Source: Toxotes chatareus
Taxonomy: Eukaryota > Chordata > Actinopteri > Toxotidae
Direction: 5' to 3'
NCBI GenBank assembly: GCA_016801885.1
Contig: CM028895.1
Coordinates: 3,649,501 to 3,713,500 of the forward strand
Length of the DNA: 64,000 bases
Shown: positions 34,330-47,400 of the stretch, piece by piece
How positions within the stretch are numbered: the first letter of the stretch is position 1
How the letters are laid out: each line of letters starts with the position of its first letter
The notes under the pieces: generated by a model
Told to the model about the DNA's origin: nothing
Seen by the model: the letters and a program-made list of their open reading frames with translations, nothing else
Database searches by the model: none
Position numbers and translations under genes: made by a program

Positions 34330-37300
34330 AGTCACACTGAAAGTGTAATGGTAGGGAAGGCATTAAAAAAAAGATTTTTCTTTTCCTCTGTCCTGGAGTG
34401 GCCTCTTAATACAAGCCTGCTGTGAGAAGTCAGACAGGGCAAACAAGAAAAGAAGGGGACAAATATGTCATCAATCATAAAAGCTTTAGGACAGACACAC
34501 AAGAGCACAATCAGTCCAGTTATCTCTCCCTTTTTCATTCTTTTTCCTTCTGTCTTCTCCGCCTCCTCTCTAACTCGCTCCAAAAAAAAGTAATTAACAG
34601 TAATTAACCCGTCAAAACCCGAAATAAGATCAAGATTTTACATGTCAAAGCAAAACTTATTTTCCATAAGCACTGTATGTCCCAGAGAGAGACACTGAGA
34701 TCACTGATTTTTCTTATGTTTATAATTTGTAAGTTTTTGTATGGCCTGACTTTATTTGTGTAGTATTACACATAGTATTACATATTAAATTACTGAAAAG
34801 GGTGCAGGATCACTTCAGTCCTACACACTATCAATGACTCATAATGGCCGTGTTGGTTTGTTAGCACCTGCTAACTAAGCTGGTTTACATGTAAGCACAG
34901 CTTTTGACAAAAGGAAGTACATTACACAAACAGTGAATGCGGAAAGTGAAGATGGGGGGACAACAATAGAAGCATACCAGGTTTGAAATGGGGCTAAGGG
35001 ATCACATTGTACTCTACCAGCATGGATGTGTTTGTGTGAGTGTGTGTGTGTGTCGGTGTTAAATGCATTGATCAATATGGTGGATGTCACCAATCTCCCC
35101 AGTAGTGGTCGAATGTGGATACAATCCCCAGGAGCTATTACTGCTCTCTCTCGCCCACCCCCACCCCCCACCTCTCTCCCCGTGTCTTTCTCCGTCATTG
35201 TTTCTCGCCACCTCACTTGCTCGCTCTTATTTTTCAGCTCCTCATTCTCCTCAACGCCCAGCAGCAGAGAAATAGATGGTTAGACAGCTAGACAGCTGAC
35301 AGACTGACTGAGAGCTTTACACATTAAACACAGACAGGCAAAGAGGCAGGAAAACAGGCAGAGACACACTGTGGATATCAATAAACATTTCAAAAATATC
35401 TTCGCGGCCCTTCACAAAGTTTCTGTTGTTTTGCAGCCTTGAGGACTGGAATAAAAAAAACAAAAACACTTTACCATTTTCTTTTAGGCATACTGACGTC
35501 TTTCTTTATGAGCAATTTTCTTTTGTGAGTTGAGTTGTGTTTATAACTGAAATTGGATGCAGGTTTGCCTCAGCACTGATGGATTTGTGCTCTTGTTTCT
35601 TTTTATGAATTGGAAATAAGGAAAACTTATTAAGCAAAAACATCCTCTGACTGGTTCTTCCTGTTAGCGAAGATAAAATTGCAAGGTTAAGAACTGCAAG
35701 GCCAAGAACTCAGTTAGTTTCAAAGGTAGTGAGATCAGAAAAAAAACACTTATCACTCTGCTTAAGAACAACTTTCCTTAACTTTTGTTATGTTAACAAC
35801 AGGACTTCATGCTGTTTTAGTATCACATGGGAAAGGTAGTACTCTCTGAAAATAACATGCGCTTTAAACAAACAAAGCAAGGGAATACCTACAGGACACA
35901 ACATCATGCTGCATTTTCCTGGGTTAAAATTCATGTACAGACAACTAACTTTTAGTGACTGGCTTTTGGTGCTTTGGCTAAAAAAGGCAAGCTGGTGCAC
36001 CATGGCAGCGGCGGACGTGGTGGCAGTATTCAGTGCCCTGCAAAATATGAGTCATTCTTGCTCTGCTCTGTTATGTGCACTCTTCAGCTTCAGCTGAGTT
36101 CTAGCAAAAGCCTCAAGTTACAACAGACATCGAGATATAGACACATATACAGGCTCCCCCGACTGAGTAAATCCATTACAAGTTGAAAGGAGGCTTTGAT
36201 TCCGCTTTCTGGTTTGACTGAGCTTCATAAAATCTCTGCAGGAGGCAACCATGCCATTCTCAGCTGTCAGCTCCATACATGACCCAGTGAGGAGCCATCA
36301 GACGGATGTGTATAGCTTCATGTGTATGTGGGGTTTTTTTATGCGTACTACTGTGTTGACATGTGGAACACCTTAAAAAAAAAAAAAAGCAGAGGGCCTG
36401 TCACTCTGTCTACACCAGCTGTGTAGTGAAAGCAACACGTCAGCAGCACAACAGCAGAAGCTGCAGTGCTCCAGTGTTTACTCTGGATGCAGTGGAGGAA
36501 AAATGACTTGAAATCTGAAAATGACACCTTTGGCTAAGCAGGTGTGCAGGTAAAAAGTGAGCCACTATGCAGCTGCACTGGATCAAATAAAAGGATATTT
36601 GGTCTTTTAGACAAACAACCACAAACACTGAAACATGACTTGTGTGGACAGGGGGGCAGTGAGCTGTGTGGTCTCCAAATGATGTACACATGGACATGGA
36701 GCACAGACTGATATCAATACTGAGACCACTGTCGCTTTTATATAATTTTAAATTGCCATTTGGACAAAGAAAGCACATCATTCTGGATTTAGGGACACGG
36801 TGATGGACATTTTTTCACTGCTTCCTGACCTTGTGTGTAGACAAAATGATAAATCTGTTAACCCCAAAACAGTGACACAGCATATACACACACATACAGA
36901 CGCTACAACGGTTCAGACTGAATAGTAACAGTCAGTGGCGATTAAAAAACAGTATTAGAGAGAGTTTCTGTTCAGCTTCTCTAAAATGACTCCTGTTAAA
37001 TGCTAAAGTGCACAAGCGCAACATTAAAAGAGACACACTGAGCAGACCGAGACAACAAGACCATCTCCTTTTCTTCCGTCAAGCCACCAAATCCACACAG
37101 AGACAGAAAGAGGTGTCTGCTCAGATCAAAGACGAACAGAGGAAAGAAGCTTGGTAACAGAGAAAAAGCTCGGATTCCAGTGTCACGCAGCCTGATCTTA
37201 TTACAAACCTCATTACGTGCGGCAAACGCCACATGGCAGATGTTTTAATCAAAAGCTCATAAAAATGAGAGACACTCACAAATCGGGGTTAAGACCTGCT

Positions 37301-40300
37301 GCTTCACACCACAGGATTAAACCTATGAAGCGTGGCAGTCATAACGTGACCGCCCCCTTGTTAAATTAAAACAATCTCACTTGTTCATTCAGCCCACTCG
37401 ATTAAAAGCTACTCAGAGCAGAGTCTGCCACGGGGGTGATCATGAACCAATGGGATCCCCAGTGACTCACAAACAAACAAAAACAAAACTAAAGTATTTA
37501 AAACTTAATGTAGCAGTCTAAACAGGTTATACTGGTCCAAGAGTCTAAAAAGCGCGTTCAGTGTTGTGGAGGATTTGGATGGCAGGTTACAATGAACTGG
37601 AACCATCCTTTGGCAAACGCTGCAAAACGTTGAGTGATTGCAGACAAAATATGATGATGGGTAGAAAGAATGGAGAAAATGACTCTGGGTGAAGACGTCA
37701 GACGCCTGAAAAAGACCAAAAAAAGACATCGTGGGCACTGACACCATCCCTGACCTTTTCAGAGTGCTGTCTCTAAATGGGGAAGTGGCTGTGCTTTGAA
37801 CTGGTAACACAGCTACTGGTGCGAACAGGGGGGCTGCTTGCTTTGATGAATCCAGGCAATATGCTTTATTTAACAATATCTGTATGTGTGAAGGCTTCAA
37901 GTGGAGGACAGAATGATCTTTTCAAACTAAAGTTAGACTCTATGCTGTTTTAAAATCAGACCCCTGTCACACTCGCCATGTCTGAGACGGTCCACATTTC
38001 ACCTTACGGATTTTATTAATCCATTATTATTAATTACCATGAAGAGCAAAGATTAAACTGCAAGAAACTGGTGGTGTAGTATTCACAGGTATGATGGACC
38101 TCTGAGAGGAATTTACTGTACGCCCATCTAAAAACAGGGAGAGATAAATTTCAGACAGTGTCCATTAGTGTAATTAGAGCCACTCCACTGACAGTCAAAT
38201 GAGGTTATTGTCTTGCTGTTTATTGTTTTTGCTTTGGCATCACAAAATGCCTCCTTTTATTTGATATACAGAACTGTGGAAGTGATGTCTAACTGTTTTT
38301 CCAGATAAAAACCTGTGGAACACGTGCGCAGTGTGATTTCTGCTTTTGTTCTGTTTTTACTCAGAAAATTTGGTAGAAAACACTGAACACTCATTTGTGC
38401 CTCAGCTGTGAGAAAACATGTCATCTTAAGACTTCTTTAAAATGATGAAAAATTAATTGAAATGCACGGGATGCTTCACTCAAAGTCCACATTCAAAGAT
38501 TCAAGGCGATAATGGGCTGACAAGAGCGGTCCAATTTTTAAAGCTCCTGCAACCAGAGCCAAGAAATTCAGCCTGTTTTTGGTCCAGATTTGAAGGATGT
38601 AAACACAAACACAATGCAGGTGACTAAAATTATGCTATTGTTTTTTGTTTTCTTGTTTTTTTTTTAAAAAAGCTAAAAGAAGCAACAGAGTATTCATTAA
38701 TCACATTTAACACCAGAAATTCAGTCAATACAATAATAATTTCTTAATGCATTTTTACTTAATGTAAAATCCTACAAAGGTAATAAGTTAACCAAAGGTT
38801 AGGATTAACTGAATAAAATCACAGTCTTTGCCTGATAAAATCCTATCCAGGCAGCGTGAGGTGAGGGAATACTGCTGTGGTCTGAGATCACCACAAATAA
38901 GTCAGCTATTAAACACTTCACACACTCCATTATGGATGAAGACAAACTTATATTCAGGGAAGATTTTGTTTAGCTCTTTTCTTTTTCCTTCAACCCCTCA
39001 CTCCCCCCCACAGTAAGTGGAGACCTGTGGGTTGTGGAGGCCAATATTAGTTAAGTATTTATTTACAGATCCTGGCAGAGCTGTCCTGTGAATAATTCAT
39101 CTTCCATGCTCGAAGGAGTCTGTTGACAAGACAGCCTGACGCGGGAGAAAGGAAATCAATGCAGCTATGATGGGCAGCAGACTCCAGCATATCTGCTTCT
39201 GACCTGAACCCTGCTATAGGTGTGTGTGTGTGTGTAGTTCCAGTAGTTACAATACAGCCCTATGTAAAGTGATCAGGTCTTGATCTGCTGATCAGAGCGA
39301 AACAGTGTCCGTCGAGGGCAGACAGGCCGCAGGGAAATGTCATCTCCATGTTCCTCCTGTTGTACGCTGTAGACAGTAACTCTAGTTTGCTGCTGTACCT
39401 GAACCCTCCATTACAGACAGTAAAAAGCTGATGTGGTGTACAAACCACTTAACTGTAAATCGAATGGATCTGATGATGCGAACGGTATTTCGCAGTGCAC
39501 CGCTGCTGCGGCTGTCACGTTTTCAAAAAAAGTCAACTTCAAACAAATTTGAACCAACACAACATTCATTTATAGCCTATAGCCCTCTGTACGTTTACTT
39601 TGAAACAGTGCAATGAAACTACAGGTTTGGTGTTTTCTGTGCAGCTGTGTGTTTTCTCTGCCCACACTCTGTCCTCCTCACTTTACTCCCTCATTGCATC
39701 TGTAACCACTTCTTTCCACTCCTGCTTCCTATTTGTCATCACTCAGTCAACATCATCGTCTCTCCCTCTCAGTCACTCTCTTTCCATCCTTTAAATCTCC
39801 TCGAGTAGAATGAAGACAAACTGTGGAGAGATAATTGAACACTAACACAAGCCGGAGTGAGATGAATGAAGTCTTTGCTCAAACTCAACAATACGATGAG
39901 TGAGATGCCGTTGGGTTTTCACTTCACTGATTTAAGTACCAACAGTAAATATCTAAATAGAAGCTGTCTCTTTAGTCTACTTAAATACATAAAAAGCCTC
40001 TCTTCGCTTGTTTATTGTTTAGCAGGGTATTGCCCCCTGTGCTTGCTCTCTGCCGGGTTTCTTTCAGTTATCAGAAGTTTTTAACAATGCATTTTCACTT
40101 GTAAGCAGATCTAAACACGGTAAAAGAATCACTTTAAACAAGCAATACTTGGTATGCAAAACGTTTTGAGGGTTATGTCAATTTCTTAGTCATTCTAAAA
40201 TCAAGATCACAAAAGAAAAAGGGATTGATTATTCAGTTTCAAATGTTATGACTATTTCACTCTGCATAAAGGGCCTCATAACCTCCACTCTGGTCCACAA

Positions 40301-41980
40301 AAATGTCTCACCTGGCCTGGATGACATTCCCTGTGAAGTCTGTTCAAAGCCAGGACATAGGACATTACATGGTTCAAACTGTGTTTTTCTTTTCACATAT
40401 CAAAGGCAAGGACAAGCCCAGTAGTATCACACTACACTAGATGGTACTTCTTTTAAGGTTTGAAAGGGCTGATTGAAATAATCAGCATGTTTCCACACAA
40501 GCCTCCATAACCACTCTGAAATGATGTTCCAAATACAGCAAAGATTCCAATTACCTCTCGCTGCTGGAGAGGTAACTGCATTAATGTGACGATCTTCCTG
40601 TGTTTCCCTGCCAGTTTACACAACTTCATCGCCCTTCTCTCCTGCAGTTAATTACAGATCACATTAGAGCTAATAAGACCAGAGGAAAACGTACAGAATC
40701 CATCTATCTTCTCATCCACGTTAGTCAAAACACTGGCAAAGTAAAGTGATTTTTTTTTTTTTTTTACAGCTGTATCTTTTGATTTATTAACCAGTTTAAC
40801 AAACTGCTTCTTGGATTCAACAAGAGTCTACGAGAATTATAGGAAATTGTACAGTAATTGATAATTGACAGCGTACAAGTGACTGCTCTTCTTATGCTTC
40901 TCTTAATACATCTTGTTTAATCAGTACAAATACCAAAGCTATTGCAGCGTAACAGGGTACCAATCAGTCTTCCTCTCTAACTCTCAGCAATAAAGGGAAT
41001 AAACACATTTCCCAAATTGCAGAACGATTACTTTAACATAAACCTTCTCTCTCATTTTTCTTTTTCCGAATGCATTTTCCATCATGCTGGACAGTTTGTC
41101 AGACGGTATGTGACATGTTGTCTTTACTCTGTCTGTATAAAGTATGATCTGTCTGAGATGTGTATGCTGCTCAGAAGAGTCAGCAATGGAAAAACAAGTT
41201 AGACAACCGGCCAGATCCAACAGTTTAGAAGGCAGCAAGGAAGCAAGAAGCGCTAAAGAGAATGAGATTTAAAAAAAAAGAAAAAGACTATGTAGCAGAA
41301 AGATAAAGACTGATAAAACTGGCAGGTGACATATAGATGATGAATGAAAAGAAAAGACTATAAGGGATTCCTGAGGAAAATGACAAGAATGAGTAATGAG
41401 GCAGGAGGAAAAAGAGATGACAGAGGAGACAAACTATAATCTTTTCCAATCCTCGTTCCACCTGTACTGCATTCGCAGGAGAGGCTTGCGGTGAAATGGA
41501 TACTTACACACACAATTTTTATTGAATATTTTAGAAATCAAAATAAATGAGCAGCACATGACACGACAGGCAACAGGAAACGGGAAATGACAAGAAAAAG
41601 ACAAACTATGGGAGAAGCAATACACAAGTAAAACCCCACTCATTTTCAACCAGCCAATACTTACAAAGGCAACTAGATAAATACTGATTTTCTAAACAAT
41701 TCCAATTTGTTTTAAAATTTAATATTTGTTATAAAATGTATTTAAAACACAGTTATTTTAGAGATGACAACCATTTGTTAAGACGTCCAAATAAGTTGTA
41801 TGTTTTGTTGGAAGATAAACCAGAACTGAACATGGCTTGCTCACAGAACCTCTAAATACACTCAAACTTTACCATGTGTATTATTTTTATCACGATGACA
41901 ACGGTCTGGTTCTTGTGCCACTGGTCCACTTCTACAGGGACAAGGGAGCTATATGGTCATTTAGGGTCAGAGGACTTCTT
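34330..41980. other. non-coding stretch, no gene recognised
   Basis: Several open frames exceed 60 codons, but none shows a domain, splice pattern or Kozak-plus-exon structure I can support. The Ala-rich start near 36001 (ACCATGGCAGCGGCGG) is isolated and closes after 31 codons. TAAT-rich segments such as 40540-40700 could be conserved non-coding DNA. A-tracts at 36374-36388 and a T-tract at 40750-40766 are present. Confidence 0.5.
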
Positions 41981-41985
41981 AAAGC

Positions 41986-42150
41986 AAAAGTACAACATTT
42001 TGGGACATACGCTAATTTGCTTTCAGGATGAAATTTACATAATTATGCCTTATGTCTGTACGACACATGGAGCACAGTGGAGTGAAGTCAGCTGCTTAGT
42101 TTAGGTCAGCACATAGACAGCACACAGAGAGAAACAGCCTGGCTATTTCT
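41986..42150. repeat. teleost dispersed repeat (ATTTTGGGAxATACGCT type)
   Basis: The segment contains ATTTTGGGACATACGCTAAT, then TTATGTCTGTACG, a GTCAGCTGCTTAGTTTAG phrase, and GAGAAACAGCCTGGCT, in the order seen in a very common fish repeat (the family reads TTAGCTTAGCATAAAGACTGG at the centre). This copy is diverged in its middle. It is probably SINE-like or a MITE; the class was not determined. Confidence 0.7.
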
Positions 42151-42159
42151 GTTCTTTTA

Positions 42160-43575
42160 ACATTGGATTTTCACCTAATCTGATTCTACACAACTGAATC
42201 GGGGGAATTCAGCCAATTTCCCTCTATAATTTTGTGTTATTGTACATATTGAACTGGTTTTCATCAGATTTTCATCTACATACACTCAGGAATAATGGGC
42301 CCCATTTGAAGCAAAGCGGGCAAGCACAGACTCCACAAGTGAAAGGATCTCACTTCATATCTGGTGGCACTGGGTCAAAGTCAGGATGCTTATGTGACCC
42401 TCGGGCGATGACAGTTACAGTATCTCCACTACCAGTCAGCACATGTCGGGCCGGAGATTTCTCTACAGCATTGTTAGAGAACAACACAATGCTGAGGTCA
42501 AATGTTAATATTTTCCCGCTGTTCCTTTTCAACATAAAGTCGTGCCATTGCTGAAATGAGTTGAGTGAGCGCAGCAAGTACATCCAAAAAAAAGGATGGT
42601 ATAGAAAAGTGATCTGGAAGACTAAGATATGTTGTGGAAAATGCAGGTGAATGGAAGCAAAAAAGAACTCCCTAAAAGAAAGTAGTAAAAGCAGCATGTG
42701 TGCACACGCTGGAATAGGCATTTTCAATTATTTTCTGAAGTATGCAGTCTGGAGTAGACAGAGGAACTAAAGGAGAGAATAGAGACAATCCATCAAACAG
42801 ACAGTCTGCGCAGTCTGAGTAAAAGAAAAAAAAAAAATCAAAGAAATGGAAACTACCTCATATGAGGCTGAACACCTTGCTACAAGCTGATCTTAATATG
42901 CTAAAATCTGTCACAACACAAGCAAGAACAATGGAGACTCTGTAACATATGGGGGAGACAACACACAAGAACACGTCTCCTGTCCATCTTTTCAACATCA
43001 ATATTCAAATCACTTTTCTACAATCATCAGCAGAGGTAAGCTCACAAGTTACTTTTTATTAGTACATCTCTTACTGCTGATTATTGATTGACGACTGCTC
43101 ACACAAACTACCTACGTCTTCTTTTGTTGATGTTCTAAAAAATAAAACTTGGAAAGAAAAAACACTCCCCTTTGTGAACACCAGATGTTTTTTTTCCCCC
43201 AACATAAAACAGCAACAAGAGGCATTGTTTTGTTCCTGAAAGATTAAGATTTTTGATTCAGTTTTTTCTGTGTTATCATGGAGTAGAAGGTGTTTCATGC
43301 ATTCTTGATAAAGAAGCATTGCTCCAGCGTTTTCTTCAAACACTTCATCTTTACCGGAACATTTACATTTCTTTGGCACACATGTCCTTAGGGGAGTTCA
43401 GTAATGGTCAGCCACTAAAACTAATGGCTCTAAATATAAAACACACTTTCCTTAAAAAACAAAAGATCTATTTTTAAGATGTTCTGGAGTAACACCATAC
43501 TTTTCAGGAACAACTTTGTGTTCCAGACATATTTCTTTGCCAGCATTAATGTTCTATCTGTAAGGAAGTTTTATG
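42160..43575. other. non-coding stretch, nothing recognised
   Basis: No supported gene. Overlapping open frames on both strands at 42234-42727 are uninformative: no family features are visible. Confidence 0.5.
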
Positions 43576-43581
43576 CAAGTG

Positions 43582-43870
43582 TACAGTACTGTGCAAAAGT
43601 TTTAGGCACTTATTCTTTTTTTTTTATCCCTCCATCCATCACACAGTACCATCAGGGTGTCGTCTGACCGGTCCCAGACTCAATCTGCAGCATGACAACA
43701 ATCCCAAACACACAGCCAGAGTCATAAAGAACTATCTTCAGAGACAAGAAGAACAAGGCGTCCTGCGTCAGGCCCCCCACAGAGCCCTGATCTCAACATC
43801 ACAGCGTCAGTCTGGGATTACATGAAGAGACAGAAGACACTTAGACAGACTCAACCCAAAGAGGTAAAGC
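43582..43870 (+). mobile_element. Tc1-like transposon remnant with transposase C-terminus
   Basis: The left end carries tacagtactgtgcaaaag followed by TTTTAGGCAC, a well-known fish Tc1-like terminal repeat (43582-43609). After an internal deletion, the carboxyl part of the DDE transposase can be read: HDNNPKHTARVIKNYL with QRQEEQGVL following (from about 43690). After a frame change come PPQSPDLN and SVWDYMKRQK. The aligned position of the final catalytic acidic residue (Glu in this family) reads Ala (NITASVWD), and the frame is broken, so the copy is inactive. No right terminal repeat was found. Confidence 0.88.
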
Positions 43871-44099
43871 AGTTCATCCAAATAATCACAAGGCTGGAGG
43901 CTGAATCCCCAGGTCCTCCTGTCCACATGTCAAAGTGTCATTGAGCAAAAAACCAAACCCAAATTGCTCCCAATGGTCAGACCAGCACCTTGCATGGTCG
44001 CTTGCAGCCAGTGATGTGTGAATGTATTTATGAATGAATGAGAGGCAACCTGTAAAGGGTTTTGGATGAAAGCACCGCATGAACACAGCTATTAGTTTT

Positions 44100-44425
44100 A
44101 CTTATTCCACTGTGTTATAAATCAGTTTCATAATAACTGGTCTATAAAATGTCATAAAACACCTAAAAATATTGATCACAGTTCCCTTAAACCTAATATA
44201 AAATATTTAAGCTGCTTGTTTTGTCTGACCAACGCTCTAAAACCCAAAGATCAATTTCTGTTAATTATCACATTAGACATTGAAAAGCTGCAAATTAGAT
44301 CTTCAGTGTGTTCCAATGAGAAATTATTGACATAACTCAACAATGGTCAAAATAACTGCTGATACATTTTCTAAAGGTCAACTAATTGATCAAATGAATA
44401 ATCATTCCAGCTCTATTACGCATTT
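44100..44425. repeat. teleost dispersed repeat with GATTAATC-type core, copy 3
   Basis: The segment includes TGTTTTGTCTGACCAACGC, then TAAAACCCAAAGATCAAT, then AACTAATTGATCAAATG and ends ATCATTCCAGCTCTA. This order (dispersed-repeat body, AAT-rich core, CAGCTCTA end) is typical of the family and is the longest copy in the window. Confidence 0.65.
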
Positions 44426-44429
44426 TTGC

Positions 44430-47400
44430 CCAGTGTTGATTCAAACATCAAATACCGTCCTTCTAGAACTAAAGTGAAAAGTAGACAACATGTCCAAAAT
44501 AATCACTCCTCATTAACAAACAGAACATCTGGTGTGTCTGTTGTGGTATAATGAACACCTTGTAATCAGTGCTACACCTGTTCAAACATGGCATGTGTTT
44601 CCACATTTTACAGAAGATGGAATATGACCTTATGTTCTAACTAAGAAATCAACAAGTCGTCTTTTGTCTCGTCAAAGTCCTTACAAACAGACACTGAGAG
44701 TCTTGATCATGCTGGGGCAAAAGGAACGAAGCTGGCTGTAATATAGAGAGATCAACTCTAGTAGAAACAACATGTTTTTTTTTTTTTACTTTATAAATCC
44801 ACAAGGGACCTGGGTGCATTAGCTGGTGTTAGCTGCTACCCTTTTGTACAACATGCAAATCAGTGGCCTAATTCTCTGGCTATAGTTTGGAAATAGCAGC
44901 TCTATTAATCTGTTTGGTAGCACCATCAATCATCAGAGCTCTTTCATAACAGAGCTGTCCAGATCAGGTCTGCAACCCCAACAAAATGATGTATTAATTA
45001 CAAAAGTTTACCACCGAACTTCTCTGATACTTCCCTCTCACCCCTCACACTTTCTCTTAAATTACTTGACACTAAAGACAGTGTTTGTGTGTATGGGAAG
45101 CTGTGTGTGTATGTGTGTGTCTGTCTAGGTTTTACTGAAAGTGATAATCTTGTATTCTTAGAGCACATGGTCTTTAAAAACAAACCAAACCAAAATTTTT
45201 TGGCATAAATTTGCTGTATTATTTATTTTATTCTTGTTTTACTGGTAGTACTGCTGCACATTTACTTGTTTAACTCTCACTGTCTGAACTTGCTTTACTA
45301 TTTCTCACATCTGAGTTTATTATGTAAAGCAGTGAGGATTTGTGTGAGCTCATTATTCTTTTTCCAAATTTCTCAGATGTGGATCTAAAGTACTGTTTTT
45401 GTTTCCATATTCAGCCAAGGACAAGGTGAATCTGCTAAAAAAAAATGGCTAAAAGCTTATGGTACAGTTATGAAGAACAGATTTGAGATAAACTATACAT
45501 CTGTAAATGCAAATGACAAATACTGAAACAAAAAAGGAATAAATCCGACTTTATTTCTCATAGAATCAAAAAAATCCACCATTATGAAGGCAGTAAGCAA
45601 AGCCGAGGTATTCGTACACTTCCATGTACGCACATTCATCACGGCAGAAGCCATCCAAATGCCTGACCAACTGCTTTTATCGAAGATTTCATTTCCTATT
45701 AATGTCCTGGAAAATCTATTGTGGTAGCAGTGATGTGAATTTGAAGACATTAAAAAAAAGAATATTTGTGTAATCTGCCTGCAGTGAGTCAGAAATGCTA
45801 TTTTAGGATGGTGTTATAGCCTTGAGAACAGAAAGAAAATAGTTCTGATCCATCATGCCCGGTACCAATTGTATGTATCTGAACTATATTGTCCTCCAGC
45901 AGTGCAGGGACACATTGGTTTGAGCGGTCTGGGGAACATGTTGGAGGGGACAGTGCCATCAATCAGCACATAATCTGAGAAGGCACACTGTCAATGACAA
46001 AAGAGAAATAAACAAGACAGCCAAGATAATACAGCAAATATGCTTCAATAAACTGGAACAACAGCAGGACTGTGTGATGAATCTGTTCAGCTGATTTTCC
46101 AGCAGCCACACTACAAATCAAACATTAGCGGACGCTGTCAGTGTGGAAGGCAGTTTGTGAACAAGTAATTGTGACCTAAAAGACACGAGAGTGACAGAAA
46201 TAAAGAGCGGGAGAGGTCGTAAGGACAAAGAAAATGGAAAAATGACGCTAAACTAACCTGAGGGGACATGCAACCTTCACCAATTCTATTTAAAACAGAC
46301 AGACAGCAGCTGCTGCTGCTTAGTCATTACTGTGGAAGTGAGAATGTGCCTGCCATTCACTGATGGCTCTTTACATGAGGATGTACATATAATACATGTG
46401 CTGATTTCTCATTTTAATCAGTAAAATATTCATATCATATATACAGTATCAGCAAAATGTTCACTGCCAACAGGGAGAAAACACAACCAAGGCAAATAAA
46501 ATTAAACCAAACTTTGTTCGAAGTTAGTGTTAAAGTTCTGACTCGGTTTAAGTTTCTACGACTGGTTGTTAGAAACGCAAAGGAATTTAAGTTAAGAGTA
46601 AAATTTTGGTCACAGTAAAATAAGACAAACTTCTTGAGAAAATGAAAACTTCACTCTCAGAAGAAAACCTCTTTGCATGAGTTGACAATTTAACTGGCAA
46701 GTAAGATTAAGTTGGCACTTCTACTTAATTCCAAAACTTCTGTGAGTAGGATGTGTTTGTGCGCCAATGCTGAACCCTTAACACAGAAATGAGCAAAAAA
46801 AATAAATAAAAAATACCTGAGTGAATTTGTCTTATCTTCATATTTAAAGCAGCTAGGGAGCAAGAGATTTATACACAAAGGTTCTCAAATCTGGACACTG
46901 CCCAGTACAGCCAGCTTCAAATTGTTGGCAGCTGAGGTGCGGATTAAATGTCTTGCATGAATGCACACTCGTTTTCCTAAAACTGTGACCCATTTCCCCA
47001 CTCAGCTCTTCCCAGCTGGAAAGAATCTGAACCAGTGACTTTATAGTCTTAAAATCACGTCTTGACTTCAGATCTGTGCTCCTCATTATCAATCTGCAAT
47101 CGATCCTCTCAAACAGGTGTCTGAAACAGACTGGATTCAGTAGAGCAGATGGATAAAGATGGTGGTGGTCTGAACCTTCCCACTGTGCAGTATTTTCTTC
47201 CTCTTCCTTTCAAACTGTGCTGGCAAGAGTGGATGTTGACTTTCAGATGTACTGAAGCGTGGAATGAGTATAAAGAAAGTAATGATTTCCAGAGGGCAGT
47301 TATCTTTAAGGTCCACATCCAGAGGAGGAAGTGGCCGAACGCTCTTTTAGTGAAAGAGCATAAATTAAGATGCAGGTCAAATGTAAAATTTGTAATTACT

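Noticed and set aside
36001..36097. Ala-rich start with good Kozak context (ACCATGGCAGCGGCGG)
   Set aside because: It closes after 31 codons, no donor site follows in frame convincingly, and nothing nearby supports a gene.
37505..37900. 131-codon minus-strand open frame
   Set aside because: No recognisable motif, no good splice sites or upstream promoter signals.
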